From Actinomycetota bacterium (GTDB taxonomy: Bacteria; Actinomycetota; Acidimicrobiia; Acidimicrobiales; Ilumatobacteraceae): a DNA stretch of 12,044 nt. The stretch spans positions 1 to 12,044 of the forward strand of contig WLEX01000016.1 in NCBI GenBank assembly GCA_009704065.1, given 5' to 3'. The first letter of the stretch is position 1. Each line of letters begins with the position of its first letter. Below the pieces are notes generated by a model. It was given only the letters and a program-made list of their open reading frames with translations. It was not told where the DNA came from and did no database searches. Below, piece by piece: positions 1 to 8,879 of the stretch. Position numbers and translations under genes: made by a program.

Positions 1-1327
1 GCTCATCCTTCAACTTGATACCAACCTTGCTCATGGAGTCAATCCAAATCGCAATCGCCTTGTCCCATGTGGGAGTTGCTGGACGGTAGTAGGTGAGGCC
101 ATCTTTTGCGTGTTGTGCAATTTCTGGACAAGCAGTCTCTGCAGCAGTCATTGCGGCCTTTGCAGCTTCGACGTTCGCTGTTCCATCCTCATTGAGGCCT
201 TCAGGAAGGGTTGACTTTGCGTAGTCGAGTGACAATGCAGGCTTGATGAATCCATCAGCGAAGTCACCTGTGTACGGTCCGCCACCAGCTTTACGAAGCG
301 CTTCGCGATCGAGAGCCAAGTAAATAGCTTTACGAACATCGAGGCAAGGCAAAGCCTTCACGCTTAAGTTGGTGTACGTAACGAATGGATCGTAATAATC
401 GACGCGGCGATTCTTGAATGTTTCATCATCAAAAATTGTTGGAAGATTTTCAGGCTGAATACCAAATGACACTGCGTACTGATCATCGCCAGCATCCTTG
501 ATCATTCGCTCATCCATCACAGCTTCGTCGAGACCAAATTCATACACGTATGAGTCTGGGTTCGCGCTACGAATCGGATCAGAATCCTTGTTCCATTTAT
601 CGTTGCGAACGAGAACCAGAGATTTTCCGATTTCGTAGCTTTCAATCTTGTATGGTCCAGAAGACACTGGACGCATGTCGTATTTCTCGCCCGTGTCAGC
701 AGCTTTTTGCACCGGACTGAACGCCAGAAGCGTTGTGGTGTAGTTGAAGTCCGCTACAGGATCTTTCAAATTAAAGGTGATGGTGTTGCCGTCGCAAGCA
801 ACAGCTTTGTCGTATGCGGCTTGCTCCGCAGCTGTTGCCTTGTATGGACCTGGGTACTTTCCAGCATCGATGTAAGTAGATGCGTACGTTGGGCCATCTG
901 TAATGACATCGCTAGCCCAGGTACGTGATACGCCGTATGCAACATCAGCACATGTAATAGCTGAACCATCTTCGAAGGTTGAGCCGTCACGCAATGTGAA
1001 CGACCAGGTCTTTCCGCCATTTGTAACAGTTCCTGTGTCGGTTGCTAGGTCTGCGGTAATTTCCGAGCCTGCATCGCCTGCTGCATACTTATACGAGGTG
1101 AGCGTGCGATGCATGGTTGAACCAGCAAAGGCAAGATCGTCACCGGTGTAGTTTCGCTGCGGATCAAGGTGAGCAATCTGCTCACCATTGGTGAGGATGT
1201 GGATTGTTCCACCCTTGGTTGGCGTGCCACCTTCGCTACCGCTGCTACTGCTGCCCCCGCACGATGCGGCGACAACGGAAGCAACAAGAGCGAAACCTAT
1301 TGTCGCAATTGAACGACTGTGTTTCAT
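1..1327 (-). CDS. ABC transporter family 5 solute-binding lipoprotein (OppA/DppA type), C-terminus cut by window
   Basis: The frame is open from an ATG at 1327 to the window edge, giving 442 residues without a stop; the family is usually about 500-600 residues, so the last part is missing. The N-terminus is a lipoprotein signal: basic residues (MKHSR), a hydrophobic stretch at about 7-21, and a lipobox ending AASC with Cys23, followed by a Gly/Ser linker. Family 5 landmarks are LDP (54-56), the TLRDGSTFEDG block (111-121), SSGPYKIESYE (222-232) and DVRKAIYLALDREAL (330-344). Four further cysteines (126, 178, 328, 400) could form two disulfides outside the membrane. The protein should capture peptides or similar solutes and deliver them to the permease; the substrate cannot be read from sequence. 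It follows the permease gene by 91 nt, with its own candidate promoter and a strong Shine-Dalgarno sequence, suggesting higher expression than the permease. Family identity is secure; specificity is not. Confidence 0.92.
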   Translation of the reverse strand, partial: MKHSRSIATIGFALVASVVAASCGGSSSSGSEGGTPTKGGTIHILTNGEQIAHLDPQRNYTGDDLAFAGSTMHRTLTSYKYAAGDAGSEITADLATDTGTVTNGGKTWSFTLRDGSTFEDGSAITCADVAYGVSRTWASDVITDGPTYASTYIDAGKYPGPYKATAAEQAAYDKAVACDGNTITFNLKDPVADFNYTTTLLAFSPVQKAADTGEKYDMRPVSSGPYKIESYEIGKSLVLVRNDKWNKDSDPIRSANPDSYVYEFGLDEAVMDERMIKDAGDDQYAVSFGIQPENLPTIFDDETFKNRRVDYYDPFVTYTNLSVKALPCLDVRKAIYLALDREALRKAGGGPYTGDFADGFIKPALSLDYAKSTLPEGLNEDGTANVEAAKAAMTAAETACPEIAQHAKDGLTYYRPATPTWDKAIAIWIDSMSKVGIKLKDE

Positions 1328-1333
1328 GAGTTT

Positions 1334-1340
1334 CTCCCCT
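1334..1340 (-). promoter_or_regulatory. Ribosome binding site of the solute-binding lipoprotein gene
   Basis: The minus strand reads AGGGGAG here, 6 nt before the ATG at 1327. It is one of only three good Shine-Dalgarno matches in the window. It fixes the start that yields the lipoprotein signal peptide. Confidence 0.75.
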
Positions 1341-1346
1341 TCATGA

Positions 1347-1362
1347 CCTGTGGTTTCACAAG
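1347..1362 (-). promoter_or_regulatory. Small hairpin at the predicted 5' end of the binding-protein mRNA
   Basis: On the minus strand CTTGTG-AAAC-CACAGG can form a 6-bp stem (one T-G wobble) with a 4-nt loop. If the candidate promoter at 1371-1399 is real, transcription would start near 1363-1364, placing this hairpin almost at the very 5' end of the mRNA. Such 5' hairpins can protect transcripts from decay. The stem is short, so chance is possible. Confidence 0.3.
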
Positions 1363-1370
1363 TTGGGACA

Positions 1371-1399
1371 ATCTTACTGCATGGTAAACAATGTCCGAA
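1371..1399 (-). promoter_or_regulatory. Candidate housekeeping-sigma promoter for the solute-binding lipoprotein gene
   Basis: The minus strand carries TTCGGA (1394-1399), a 17-nt spacer, and TAAGAT (1371-1376). The -10 box matches TATAAT at four of six positions and the -35 box is weak, while the spacing is ideal. It lies in the 91-nt gap between the permease stop and the binding-protein start, leaving a leader of about 36 nt. A separate promoter for a binding protein is common, because it is needed in excess over the membrane subunits. This is a by-eye call. Confidence 0.35.
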
Positions 1400-1418
1400 C
1401 CATCCGGAATGGCCTAGA

Positions 1419-2381
1419 TCAGAGGAGATTTTGACGATCGGCCTTGGGGTCAAGGGCGTCTCGTACGGCGTCTCCCAGCAGGTTAAAAGCCATGACCAAA
1501 ATGATGAGTGCCACGCCGGGGATAAATAGGTACGTCGGGTCTGCCCTGTAATACCTCACAGAATCGCCCAGCATTACTCCCCACGAGGCAGCTGGTTGCA
1601 TGAGACCCAGACCCAAAAATGACAACGTTGATTCGGTCGCCACATACCCGGGAAGACTTAAAGACACGATGACGATGACAGGTGCCCACAGATTAGGAAG
1701 TAATTCTCCGAAAATGATGCGGCGTGTGGTGGCTCCGCTTGCTCGTGCTGCCTCTACGAATTCACGCTCTCGCATCGACAATGTTTGACCCCGCACAACA
1801 CGAGCGACGTATACCCAGCCAAAAGTCGCGAGTACAAGAATGATGTATGTGATTCGTGCAGGATTTCCCTCTGGCACCCCCAGTGCCTCGAGTCGCTGTG
1901 TGAATGGCCTCGTGAGAGCAATGATGAGCAAGAACGAGGGGAAAGCCAGGGTTAAGTCCATGACACGGCCGACGATTGAGTCAGCAAGTCCCCGCTTATA
2001 TCCGGCGAACACTCCGATGACTACACCAATAGCCGTGGTGAGTGCAGTTGCGACGATGCCAACGAACAGGGATACTCGCGCACCATAGATCAACCGCGCA
2101 AAAATATCGCGACCGGTCCCAGGCTCAACACCGAGCCAGTGCTCGCCTGAGATTCCTCCAAAGGAACCTTTCGGTAGCCCGTAATCATTAAGTGCAGCTC
2201 CATCTAGGCGGTACGGGCTTATACCTAATACCGAACAAATAACCGGTGCCAGTAGAGCCACAACAAGATAGAAAACAATCACTGCGAATGAGACCAAAGC
2301 CGTTTTATTCGTGCGTAAACGTTGCCAAGCCAATTGTTTAGGTGAACGCCCAGTTACTTCCATGGTGACAACGCCGGTCAT
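1419..2381 (-). CDS. ABC transporter permease, OppC/DppC type
   Basis: A 320-residue inner-membrane permease of the peptide/nickel importer class. Six hydrophobic segments can be placed at about 31-53, 104-127, 143-158, 178-196, 233-254 and 286-304. Between the first two lies the typical outside loop ending in HWLGVEPGTGRDIFARLIYG (81-100), close to the family pattern of a GTD-type turn then GRDxxSRLIYGAR. The cytoplasmic EAA loop that docks on the ATPase is at about 207-230 (VEAARASGATTRRIIFGELL). Length is slightly above the usual 280-310. The ATG at 2381 is chosen because AGG stands 8 nt upstream; Met7 (2363) is a possible alternative with no better ribosome site. It starts 9 nt after the tpiA stop, so it is probably read from the glycolytic transcript. 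Such permeases work as pairs with an OppB/DppB partner, which is not in the window, nor are the ATPases; they may lie to the left. Substrate unknown. Confidence 0.92.
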   Translation of the reverse strand: MTGVVTMEVTGRSPKQLAWQRLRTNKTALVSFAVIVFYLVVALLAPVICSVLGISPYRLDGAALNDYGLPKGSFGGISGEHWLGVEPGTGRDIFARLIYGARVSLFVGIVATALTTAIGVVIGVFAGYKRGLADSIVGRVMDLTLAFPSFLLIIALTRPFTQRLEALGVPEGNPARITYIILVLATFGWVYVARVVRGQTLSMREREFVEAARASGATTRRIIFGELLPNLWAPVIVIVSLSLPGYVATESTLSFLGLGLMQPAASWGVMLGDSVRYYRADPTYLFIPGVALIILVMAFNLLGDAVRDALDPKADRQNLL

Positions 2382-2390
2382 GTGACGAAC

Positions 2391-3173
2391 CTAGTGCAAC
2401 CGATATTGGACGATACGCGCGAACTCATCCGGGTCGAGACTTGCACCACCCACCAATGCGCCATCAATATCGGGCTGCGACATCAGTTCTGCAATATTGG
2501 CACCCTTGACCGAACCGCCATATTGGATTCGCACTTTGGACCCAGTATCAGAACCAAAAAGCACCGCAATCTCAGCACGTATTGCCTTACACACTTCTTG
2601 TGCATCAGAAGTTGTAGCGGTCTTGCCCGTTCCGATAGCCCAAATGGGTTCATAGGCAACAACTAGAGCAGAGACATCTTCGGGTGCCAACTTATGTAGA
2701 GCTATCCGTACTTGATTGAGAACTTTGTCAAGAGTCTGTCCAGCTTCGCGCTCCTCAAGAGTTTCCCCTACACAGACAATTGGAATCATCTTGTTCTTGA
2801 GAACAGAGACAACTTTCTTGTGCACTAGCTCATCGGTTTCTCCGAAGATCTCACGTCTCTCACTGTGTCCACAGATCACATACTTCACAGTCAACTTAGA
2901 GAGAAAGGTAGGGGCGATTTCTCCGGTGAAGGCACCTTTTTCTTCGTAATGACAATGTTGCGCGCCGAGAAGGAAACGTAATGAATCTCCCTCGATCAAC
3001 GTTTGAACACTTCGAATATCGGTAAATGGCGGATGGACACTGACGTCGACAGAGTCGAAGTCGTCTTTGCCGACCATGTATGCCAACTTCTGCATCAATT
3101 GAATTGATTCAAAATGATTTTGATGCATTTTCCAGTTACCACTGATGAGCGGCTTGCGGGAACTATCTGACAT
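2391..3173 (-). CDS. tpiA: Triose-phosphate isomerase
   Basis: Cytoplasmic enzyme that interconverts dihydroxyacetone phosphate and glyceraldehyde 3-phosphate. The 260-residue chain shows the whole catalytic set: Asn13 and Lys15 in SGNWKMH (11-17), His103 in CGHSERREIFGE (101-112), and the base Glu175 in AYEPIWAIGTGK (173-184), whose second half is the mobile loop 6. Phosphate-binding glycines are at 219-220 (YGGSVKG) and 242-243. Length is normal. The ATG at 3173 is preferred over an in-frame GTG at 3182 because GAGGTG sits 6 nt upstream of it. The gene overlaps the end of pgk by 11 bp, indicating translational coupling within gap-pgk-tpiA. Where many TIMs have AQN or AQD before the GAFTGE motif, this one has AQH (71-73), probably a lineage variation. 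The next gene is an ABC permease, not the secG often found here in actinobacteria. Confidence 0.97.
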   Translation of the reverse strand: MSDSSRKPLISGNWKMHQNHFESIQLMQKLAYMVGKDDFDSVDVSVHPPFTDIRSVQTLIEGDSLRFLLGAQHCHYEEKGAFTGEIAPTFLSKLTVKYVICGHSERREIFGETDELVHKKVVSVLKNKMIPIVCVGETLEEREAGQTLDKVLNQVRIALHKLAPEDVSALVVAYEPIWAIGTGKTATTSDAQEVCKAIRAEIAVLFGSDTGSKVRIQYGGSVKGANIAELMSQPDIDGALVGGASLDPDEFARIVQYRLH

Positions 3174-4278
3174 TCGGTGCACCTCGCAGAGCAGCTAATC
3201 CGGGCAGATCGCCCAGTTCTAGTAATTCAAGAGAAGCACCGCCACCAGTTGATACGTGATCTACTTCGTCGTCGAGTTTGAACTGCGCAAGCGCTGCTGC
3301 GCTATCGCCACCGCCAACAACAGTGAACGCCTTTGTTGCAGCCATTGCTTCAGCAACAGTGCGCGTACCGGCGGCAAAACGCTCGTCTTCAAACATGCCC
3401 ATAGGGCCATTCCAAAAAACAGTCCGTGCATCCATGATTACATCTGAAAAAGCAGCTGCTGAACCTGGTCCTATATCGAGACCCTTGGCACCATCGGGCA
3501 AGCGCACTCCATAGGTGGCGAAATCACCATTGGCATCAAGACCAACAATGTCATCAGGCAGATAAATGGTTTTGCCAGAATCAAGCAAACGACGACATGT
3601 GGCGACCTGATCTAACTCACAAATTGAATCACCAACTGGGTAACCCTTTGCGGCGAGAAAAGTGAAACACATTCCTCCACCAATAACCAATGAATCCACA
3701 ATGTTAAGGAGGGCCTCAATTACTCCCATTTTGTCGCTCACTTTTGCTCCACCCAATACCGCAACGAAAGGGCGCTTCGGATTGTCGCGCATTGCACCAA
3801 GAACTTCGACTTCCTTTTGCAATAGACGCCCCGCAGCAGATGGCAAAGTGCGCGGTGGACCAACAACAGAAGCGTGTGATCTATGAGCAGCACCAAAAGC
3901 ATCGTTCACGTACATGTCGATACCCGCAATAAGTTGTGACACAAACTCGGGAGAATTGCCCTCTTCACCGTCGTCAAAGCGAAGATTTTCAAGAAGCTCT
4001 ACACCCGGTGCCAACTCGTGTAACCGAGCTCTCACGGGCGCCATTGAATACTTCGCTACAGGTTTACCCTTTGGCCGACCGAGATGACTGGCGCACACAA
4101 CATGTGCCCCACGAGATGTGAGCCACTCGATTGTGGGAAGCGCCGCACGAATGCGGAAATCGTCAGTGATGACGCGAGCATCATCTGGACCCGACATGGG
4201 AACATTGAAATCAGTTCGCACAAGTACGCGCTTACCGTTTACATTTCCTAGATCCTCTAGCGATGGCACCCGCGACAT
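3163..4278 (-). CDS. pgk: Phosphoglycerate kinase, compact form
   Basis: Cytoplasmic enzyme that transfers phosphate from 1,3-bisphosphoglycerate to ADP. Motifs in order: RVLVRTDFNVP (17-27), the substrate-binding SHLGRPKG (64-71), LLENLRF (95-101), YVNDAFGAAHRSHAS (123-137), LGGAKVSDK (175-183), VFWNGPMGMFE (287-297) and the nucleotide-binding VVGGGDSAAA (320-329), then STGGGASLE (343-351). The chain is 371 residues against the usual 390-400. Nearly all the difference is one place: only about five residues separate RLHEL (85-89) from LLENLRF, where most Pgks have about 28. Catalytic motifs are intact, so it should be active. The ATG at 4278 is chosen because it begins the conserved N-terminus; an upstream in-frame extension would run into gap and has no family match. 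It starts 5 nt after the gap stop with no clear Shine-Dalgarno site, so coupling to gap translation is likely. Its end overlaps tpiA by 11 bp. Confidence 0.97.
   Translation of the reverse strand: MSRVPSLEDLGNVNGKRVLVRTDFNVPMSGPDDARVITDDFRIRAALPTIEWLTSRGAHVVCASHLGRPKGKPVAKYSMAPVRARLHELAPGVELLENLRFDDGEEGNSPEFVSQLIAGIDMYVNDAFGAAHRSHASVVGPPRTLPSAAGRLLQKEVEVLGAMRDNPKRPFVAVLGGAKVSDKMGVIEALLNIVDSLVIGGGMCFTFLAAKGYPVGDSICELDQVATCRRLLDSGKTIYLPDDIVGLDANGDFATYGVRLPDGAKGLDIGPGSAAAFSDVIMDARTVFWNGPMGMFEDERFAAGTRTVAEAMAATKAFTVVGGGDSAAALAQFKLDDEVDHVSTGGGASLELLELGDLPGLAALRGAPNVR
3180..3185 (-). promoter_or_regulatory. Ribosome binding site deciding the tpiA start
   Basis: The minus strand reads GAGGTG, 6 nt before the ATG at 3173 and inside the 3' end of pgk. 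It overlaps the alternative GTG at 3182, which makes that GTG an unlikely start. Confidence 0.7.
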
Positions 4279-4283
4279 ATGAA

Positions 4284-5345
<1,062 letters not shown>

Positions 5346-5371
5346 CTACCCTAGTTCCAACGCCTCCCGTG

Positions 5372-5389
5372 AGAGAGATTGCCCTCTCT
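5372..5389 (-). promoter_or_regulatory. Hairpin overlapping the rapZ stop codon
   Basis: On the minus strand AGAGAG-GGCAAT-CTCTCT forms a perfect 6-bp stem whose 5' arm begins inside the TAG stop of rapZ (5388-5390). It has no T-tract. It may protect the rapZ 3' end after processing; function is not shown. Confidence 0.3.
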
Positions 5390-6242
5390 ACAGGTGGATA
5401 TCGCGGTGGGAAATGCGCAGCTGATAACCCATATCTGACAACCTGCGTGCCACTTCCTCAGCCATAGCGACCGACCTGTGCCGGCCGCCGGTGCACCCAA
5501 TGCCAATGGTGAGATAGCTTCGCCCTTCGGCCACGTATGCGGGAAGTATCAACTGCAGTAACGATTCAAGCTTCTCTACAAAACTCGCTGCAGTGTCGGA
5601 TTTCATCACGTATTCCTTCACACTGTGGTCGAGTCCACTCAGAGGCCTCAAATTCTCATCCCAGTGTGGGTTAGGTAGGAATCGAACATCGAGCACCATG
5701 TCGACATCTATAGGGACCCCGTGTTTGAACCCAAACGACATCACAGATACCTGAAGGGTGTCGGCTAAGTTCTCAGCCCCAAACAGACTCTGCAGCTGAT
5801 GCTTCAACTGATGAACAGTGAGACCAGTGGTGTCGATAACGAGGTCAGCCGCAGCTTTTACCTCACCAATCGAAGAACGCTCCCGTTCGATGACATCCTC
5901 AAGCCCCATCGTGCCGTCACTCAAAGGGTGCTTGCGCCGTGTTGCCTCGTAACGTCGGACGAGTTCACGGGTCGTTGCCTCGAGGAACACAATTCGCACG
6001 CGGTGACCTTGAGAACGCAATGTCTCAATTGCCCCAAGAATGCCGGCCTGTTGCCGAGCATTTCCCACCACCAAACACAGTTTGTCAATTTCACCACCGG
6101 CTTCGCCCGACAATTCAACGACCTTGTCGATAAGTACAACTGGCAGATTGTCGACGACGAACCATCCCATGTCTTCTAAGTTGTCAGCTGCCTGTGATCG
6201 GCCACCACCCGAAAGGCCAGTTACCACGAGAATGTCGGTCAT
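5388..6242 (-). CDS. rapZ: RapZ/YvcJ family nucleotide-binding regulator
   Basis: A 284-residue protein, the family's usual length. The N-terminal P-loop is GLSGGGRS (9-16), with Arg15 where Walker A normally has Lys; actinobacterial members often have Arg here. VVDNLP (29-34) follows. The signature SFGFKHGVPIDVDMVLDVRF (169-188) leads to FLPNP (188-192), and the C-terminal domain carries IGCTGGRHRSVAMAE (248-262). In E. coli RapZ binds small RNAs controlling glmS and so amino-sugar supply for the cell wall; in Gram-positives YvcJ hydrolyses nucleotides and its role is less clear. Which activity applies here is unknown. The ATG at 6242 stands 20 nt after the methyltransferase stop, without a strong ribosome site. 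In most actinobacteria yvcK and whiA follow rapZ; here gap follows directly. Confidence 0.95.
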   Translation of the reverse strand: MTDILVVTGLSGGGRSQAADNLEDMGWFVVDNLPVVLIDKVVELSGEAGGEIDKLCLVVGNARQQAGILGAIETLRSQGHRVRIVFLEATTRELVRRYEATRRKHPLSDGTMGLEDVIERERSSIGEVKAAADLVIDTTGLTVHQLKHQLQSLFGAENLADTLQVSVMSFGFKHGVPIDVDMVLDVRFLPNPHWDENLRPLSGLDHSVKEYVMKSDTAASFVEKLESLLQLILPAYVAEGRSYLTIGIGCTGGRHRSVAMAEEVARRLSDMGYQLRISHRDIHL

Positions 6243-6262
6243 AAAGACAAGTTAACCATCTA

Positions 6263-6991
6263 TTAGCTGCGCTTTGATGCACGAATGTAGAGCAACCGCG
6301 GAACAGTATGAGCCAATGCGTACTCGGGGGCACGATCGAGAAATCCCTGAGGCGGCGAAGGTTCAACCACTCGTTCAATGGACAAACCTGCCCCGATGAG
6401 CGCATTGATGTACCGACTAAGTGGCCGATGAACGAAGCGAATATACACACCGAGTTCAACCTCTTCAATTGACTCGGTCTCTACTAGGTATGGCCCGATT
6501 CTCCAGTACTGCTCCGGCGGATCAATGATGTGGTCATCGATCCAGCCACTCCCAGGTGTTTGCAGAAGCGGATGATTAAGAAAAAAACTGAATTGTCCTC
6601 CTGGACGCAACACTCGTGCAACCTCTGCCACCGCTGCATCCATTTCATCTATGTGTTCAAAAACCAAACAGGCAACAACCGCATCTACAGAAGCGTCCGC
6701 ACTCGGAAGCGAGGTAGCACTTCCCATTTGATATCGAGGGCCGCCTCCCCTTTGGTTTGCGATTTCGATATGCAAGGCGGTCGGGTCGATACCGAGGACA
6801 TCTGCCCCCTGCGCGGCGAGCGCACGCGCTATTTGCCCATCTCCACAACCAACATCGAGAACTGTGACAAAGCCCGCAAGTTCCTCAATTGCCATGGGAA
6901 TAATTTGCTCTTCATACTCGGGGTCTACCCCGCCGGTGAAACCATCAATCCACCATTGTGCGTGTTCATCCCAAAGCCCATTATCCGACAT
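6263..6991 (-). CDS. Class I SAM-dependent methyltransferase of unknown substrate
   Basis: A 242-residue cytoplasmic protein with a Rossmann-type methyltransferase core. Motif I is VLDVGCGDG (44-52), the glycine-rich SAM loop. GIDP (67-70) ends strand 2 with the acidic residue expected to bind the ribose hydroxyls. VDAVVACLVFEHI (102-114) is the motif around strand 4, and VARVLRPGG (124-132) is the usual post-core loop of the UbiE/Methyltransf_11 group. The first 40 residues are rich in Trp and acidic residues (WDEHAQWW at 7-14), and the C-terminal third contains PGSGWIDD (146-153), perhaps a substrate cap. The start at 6991 is 9 nt after the uvrC stop. Packing between uvrC and rapZ suggests co-transcription, but does not reveal whether the substrate is a small molecule, RNA or protein. 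Confidence 0.88.
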   Translation of the reverse strand: MSDNGLWDEHAQWWIDGFTGGVDPEYEEQIIPMAIEELAGFVTVLDVGCGDGQIARALAAQGADVLGIDPTALHIEIANQRGGGPRYQMGSATSLPSADASVDAVVACLVFEHIDEMDAAVAEVARVLRPGGQFSFFLNHPLLQTPGSGWIDDHIIDPPEQYWRIGPYLVETESIEEVELGVYIRFVHRPLSRYINALIGAGLSIERVVEPSPPQGFLDRAPEYALAHTVPRLLYIRASKRS

Positions 6992-7000
6992 GTAACAAGA

Positions 7001-8875
7001 CTAGATGTCTTTATGAAAATGGGAGTGCACTGCATCAGCAACTGCGGCTGGCAACCACGACAAGAGTGACAAGTCGTCTCTGCTCGCCTTCTTCACTGCG
7101 TTTACTCCGCCCATCTCCTTCACAAGACGTTTAGCGCGGGCTTCGCCTAATCCTGCAATTCCATCTAGAGAACTCGAGACCATACGCTTGGCACGTAATT
7201 CACGATGAAAAGTATTGGCGAAACGATGAGCCTCATCGCGGATGCGTTGCAACATGAAAAGTGCTTCACTCCCTCGAGGGATAATGATGGGCGCACTATT
7301 GCCTGGGATATAAACCTCTTCAAATTTTTTGGCAAGTGATGCAACGGGAATTTCCTCAGTAAGTCCCAGTTCCTCTAGAACTTGCACAGCAACACCTAAC
7401 TGACCCTTACCGCCGTCGACCAAGAGCAATTGAGGCGGATATGAGAAGCGCCCTGGTTTCACACCTTCCTCTACAGAGGTGTTATCTCGTTCGTACACAT
7501 ACGCAGCCAATCGACGGGTGAGAACTTCCCGCATGGCCGCATAATCGTCATTTCCAGGTACATCTTTTACTTTGAATCTTTTGTACTCGCGCTTATTCGG
7601 GATGCCGTCTTCCATCACCACCATGGAGCCCACATAATCCGTTCCTTGTAAATGGGCCATGTCGTAGCACTCGATACGCAGCGGCGCCTCGGGAAGTTCT
7701 AGTAGTTGTTGAATCTCAGATAATGCTCGGCTGCGTGCGTTGTGATCTGAAGCTCTTCGCAATCGGTGACGATTAAATTCCTCACGAGCATTAATGGTTA
7801 CCGTCTCTTGCAGTTCACGTTTATCCCCCCGTTGAGGGACACGAATTTGCACTGAAGTCCCTTTCAAATGTGCGAGCCATTCCGTGTACGTTGACGCATC
7901 GTCAGGGGCCGTGGGCACCAGTACTTGCGACGGAATGCCCAATGGTGGTTGATCGCCGTACATCTCTTCAAGAATTCGGTCAACAAGTTTTCCTGGAGTC
8001 AATTCCTCGACTTTGTCGACAATGAAGCCCTTTCGCCCAACGACCCGACCTTTACGAACATAAAAGACCTGCACCGCTGCCTCTAATTCATCATCCACCA
8101 GACCAATAATGTCGAGATCCTCATCACGCTCGCCCACCATTTGCTGCTTCTCGATTGCCCGCTGCACGCCAAGTAATCGATCTCGCACGCGCGCGGCCTT
8201 CTCGTATTCCATCGCTTGAGATGCTGACGACATTTCGGCTTCAAGGTTCGACACCACTGCGTCGGTGTCTCCGTCGAGAAAAGAGCACAGTTGTTTTACA
8301 TACTCGGAATAGGTTGCATCATCAACAGAACCCACACACGGGCCACTACATTTTTCAATGTGAAATAACAAACAGGGGCGACCCAATTTTTGATGTTGAT
8401 TAAATTTCCCCTGGGAACATGTCCGAACAGGAAATGTGCGAAGCAGAAGATCAAGTGTTTCCCTGATTGCCCACGCATGTGGATACGGGCCAAAATACCG
8501 AGTTCCCTTGTTTTTAGTACCCCGCATCACAACAGCCCGGGGATACTTTTCATCAACAGTTACAGCAAGGAATGGGTAGCTCTTGTCGTCGCGAAGCCGA
8601 ACATTAAATCTTGGGCGATGTTGCTTAATAAGCGAGTACTCAAGAATAAGGGCCTCTACCTCATTGCGTACCTCGATCCATTCGACACTGTGTGCGGCGG
8701 TCACCATTGCAGCTGTGCGTGGATGCAGTTGCGACACATCCTGAAAATAATTAGAGACGCGATAACGCAGGTTTGCAGCTTTCCCCACATAAATCACACG
8801 TCCAAGTTCGTCCTTGAATTGGTACGAACCAGCAGACGTAGGAATACTTCCTGCGGGCGGACGTTCTACCGTCAT
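7001..8875 (-). CDS. uvrC: Excinuclease ABC subunit C (UvrC)
   Basis: Endonuclease that makes both incisions, 3' and 5' of a lesion, after UvrA and UvrB have located it. The 624-residue chain holds every domain. The GIY-YIG nuclease (about 14-93) reads GSY (16-18) and IYVGKAANLR (28-37), with Tyr29 as the likely catalytic residue. Four cysteines at 153, 168, 176 and 180 match those reported to bind a 4Fe-4S cluster in E. coli UvrC. The UVR motif that contacts UvrB is at about 206-241. The RNase H-like second nuclease has Asp405 (ECYDMAH), Asp487 (LLLVDGGKGQ) and His550 (RDEAHRF). A C-terminal helix-hairpin-helix DNA-binding region spans about 566-620. The start at 8875 is 4 nt after the uvrA stop, so the two are almost surely translated together. 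No actinobacterial SOS box was seen near it. Confidence 0.98.
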   Translation of the reverse strand: MTVERPPAGSIPTSAGSYQFKDELGRVIYVGKAANLRYRVSNYFQDVSQLHPRTAAMVTAAHSVEWIEVRNEVEALILEYSLIKQHRPRFNVRLRDDKSYPFLAVTVDEKYPRAVVMRGTKNKGTRYFGPYPHAWAIRETLDLLLRTFPVRTCSQGKFNQHQKLGRPCLLFHIEKCSGPCVGSVDDATYSEYVKQLCSFLDGDTDAVVSNLEAEMSSASQAMEYEKAARVRDRLLGVQRAIEKQQMVGERDEDLDIIGLVDDELEAAVQVFYVRKGRVVGRKGFIVDKVEELTPGKLVDRILEEMYGDQPPLGIPSQVLVPTAPDDASTYTEWLAHLKGTSVQIRVPQRGDKRELQETVTINAREEFNRHRLRRASDHNARSRALSEIQQLLELPEAPLRIECYDMAHLQGTDYVGSMVVMEDGIPNKREYKRFKVKDVPGNDDYAAMREVLTRRLAAYVYERDNTSVEEGVKPGRFSYPPQLLLVDGGKGQLGVAVQVLEELGLTEEIPVASLAKKFEEVYIPGNSAPIIIPRGSEALFMLQRIRDEAHRFANTFHRELRAKRMVSSSLDGIAGLGEARAKRLVKEMGGVNAVKKASRDDLSLLSWLPAAVADAVHSHFHKDI

Positions 8876-8879
8876 TGCA

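Noticed and set aside
1324..1344. A 6-codon upstream reading frame (MKGRNS) whose TGA overlaps the ATG of the binding-protein gene.
   Set aside because: It has no good ribosome site of its own and contains the Shine-Dalgarno site of the real gene; it is most likely chance.
6530..7069. A 179-codon plus-strand open frame across the methyltransferase and the end of uvrC.
   Set aside because: It is antisense to well-supported genes and its protein has no domain-like pattern.
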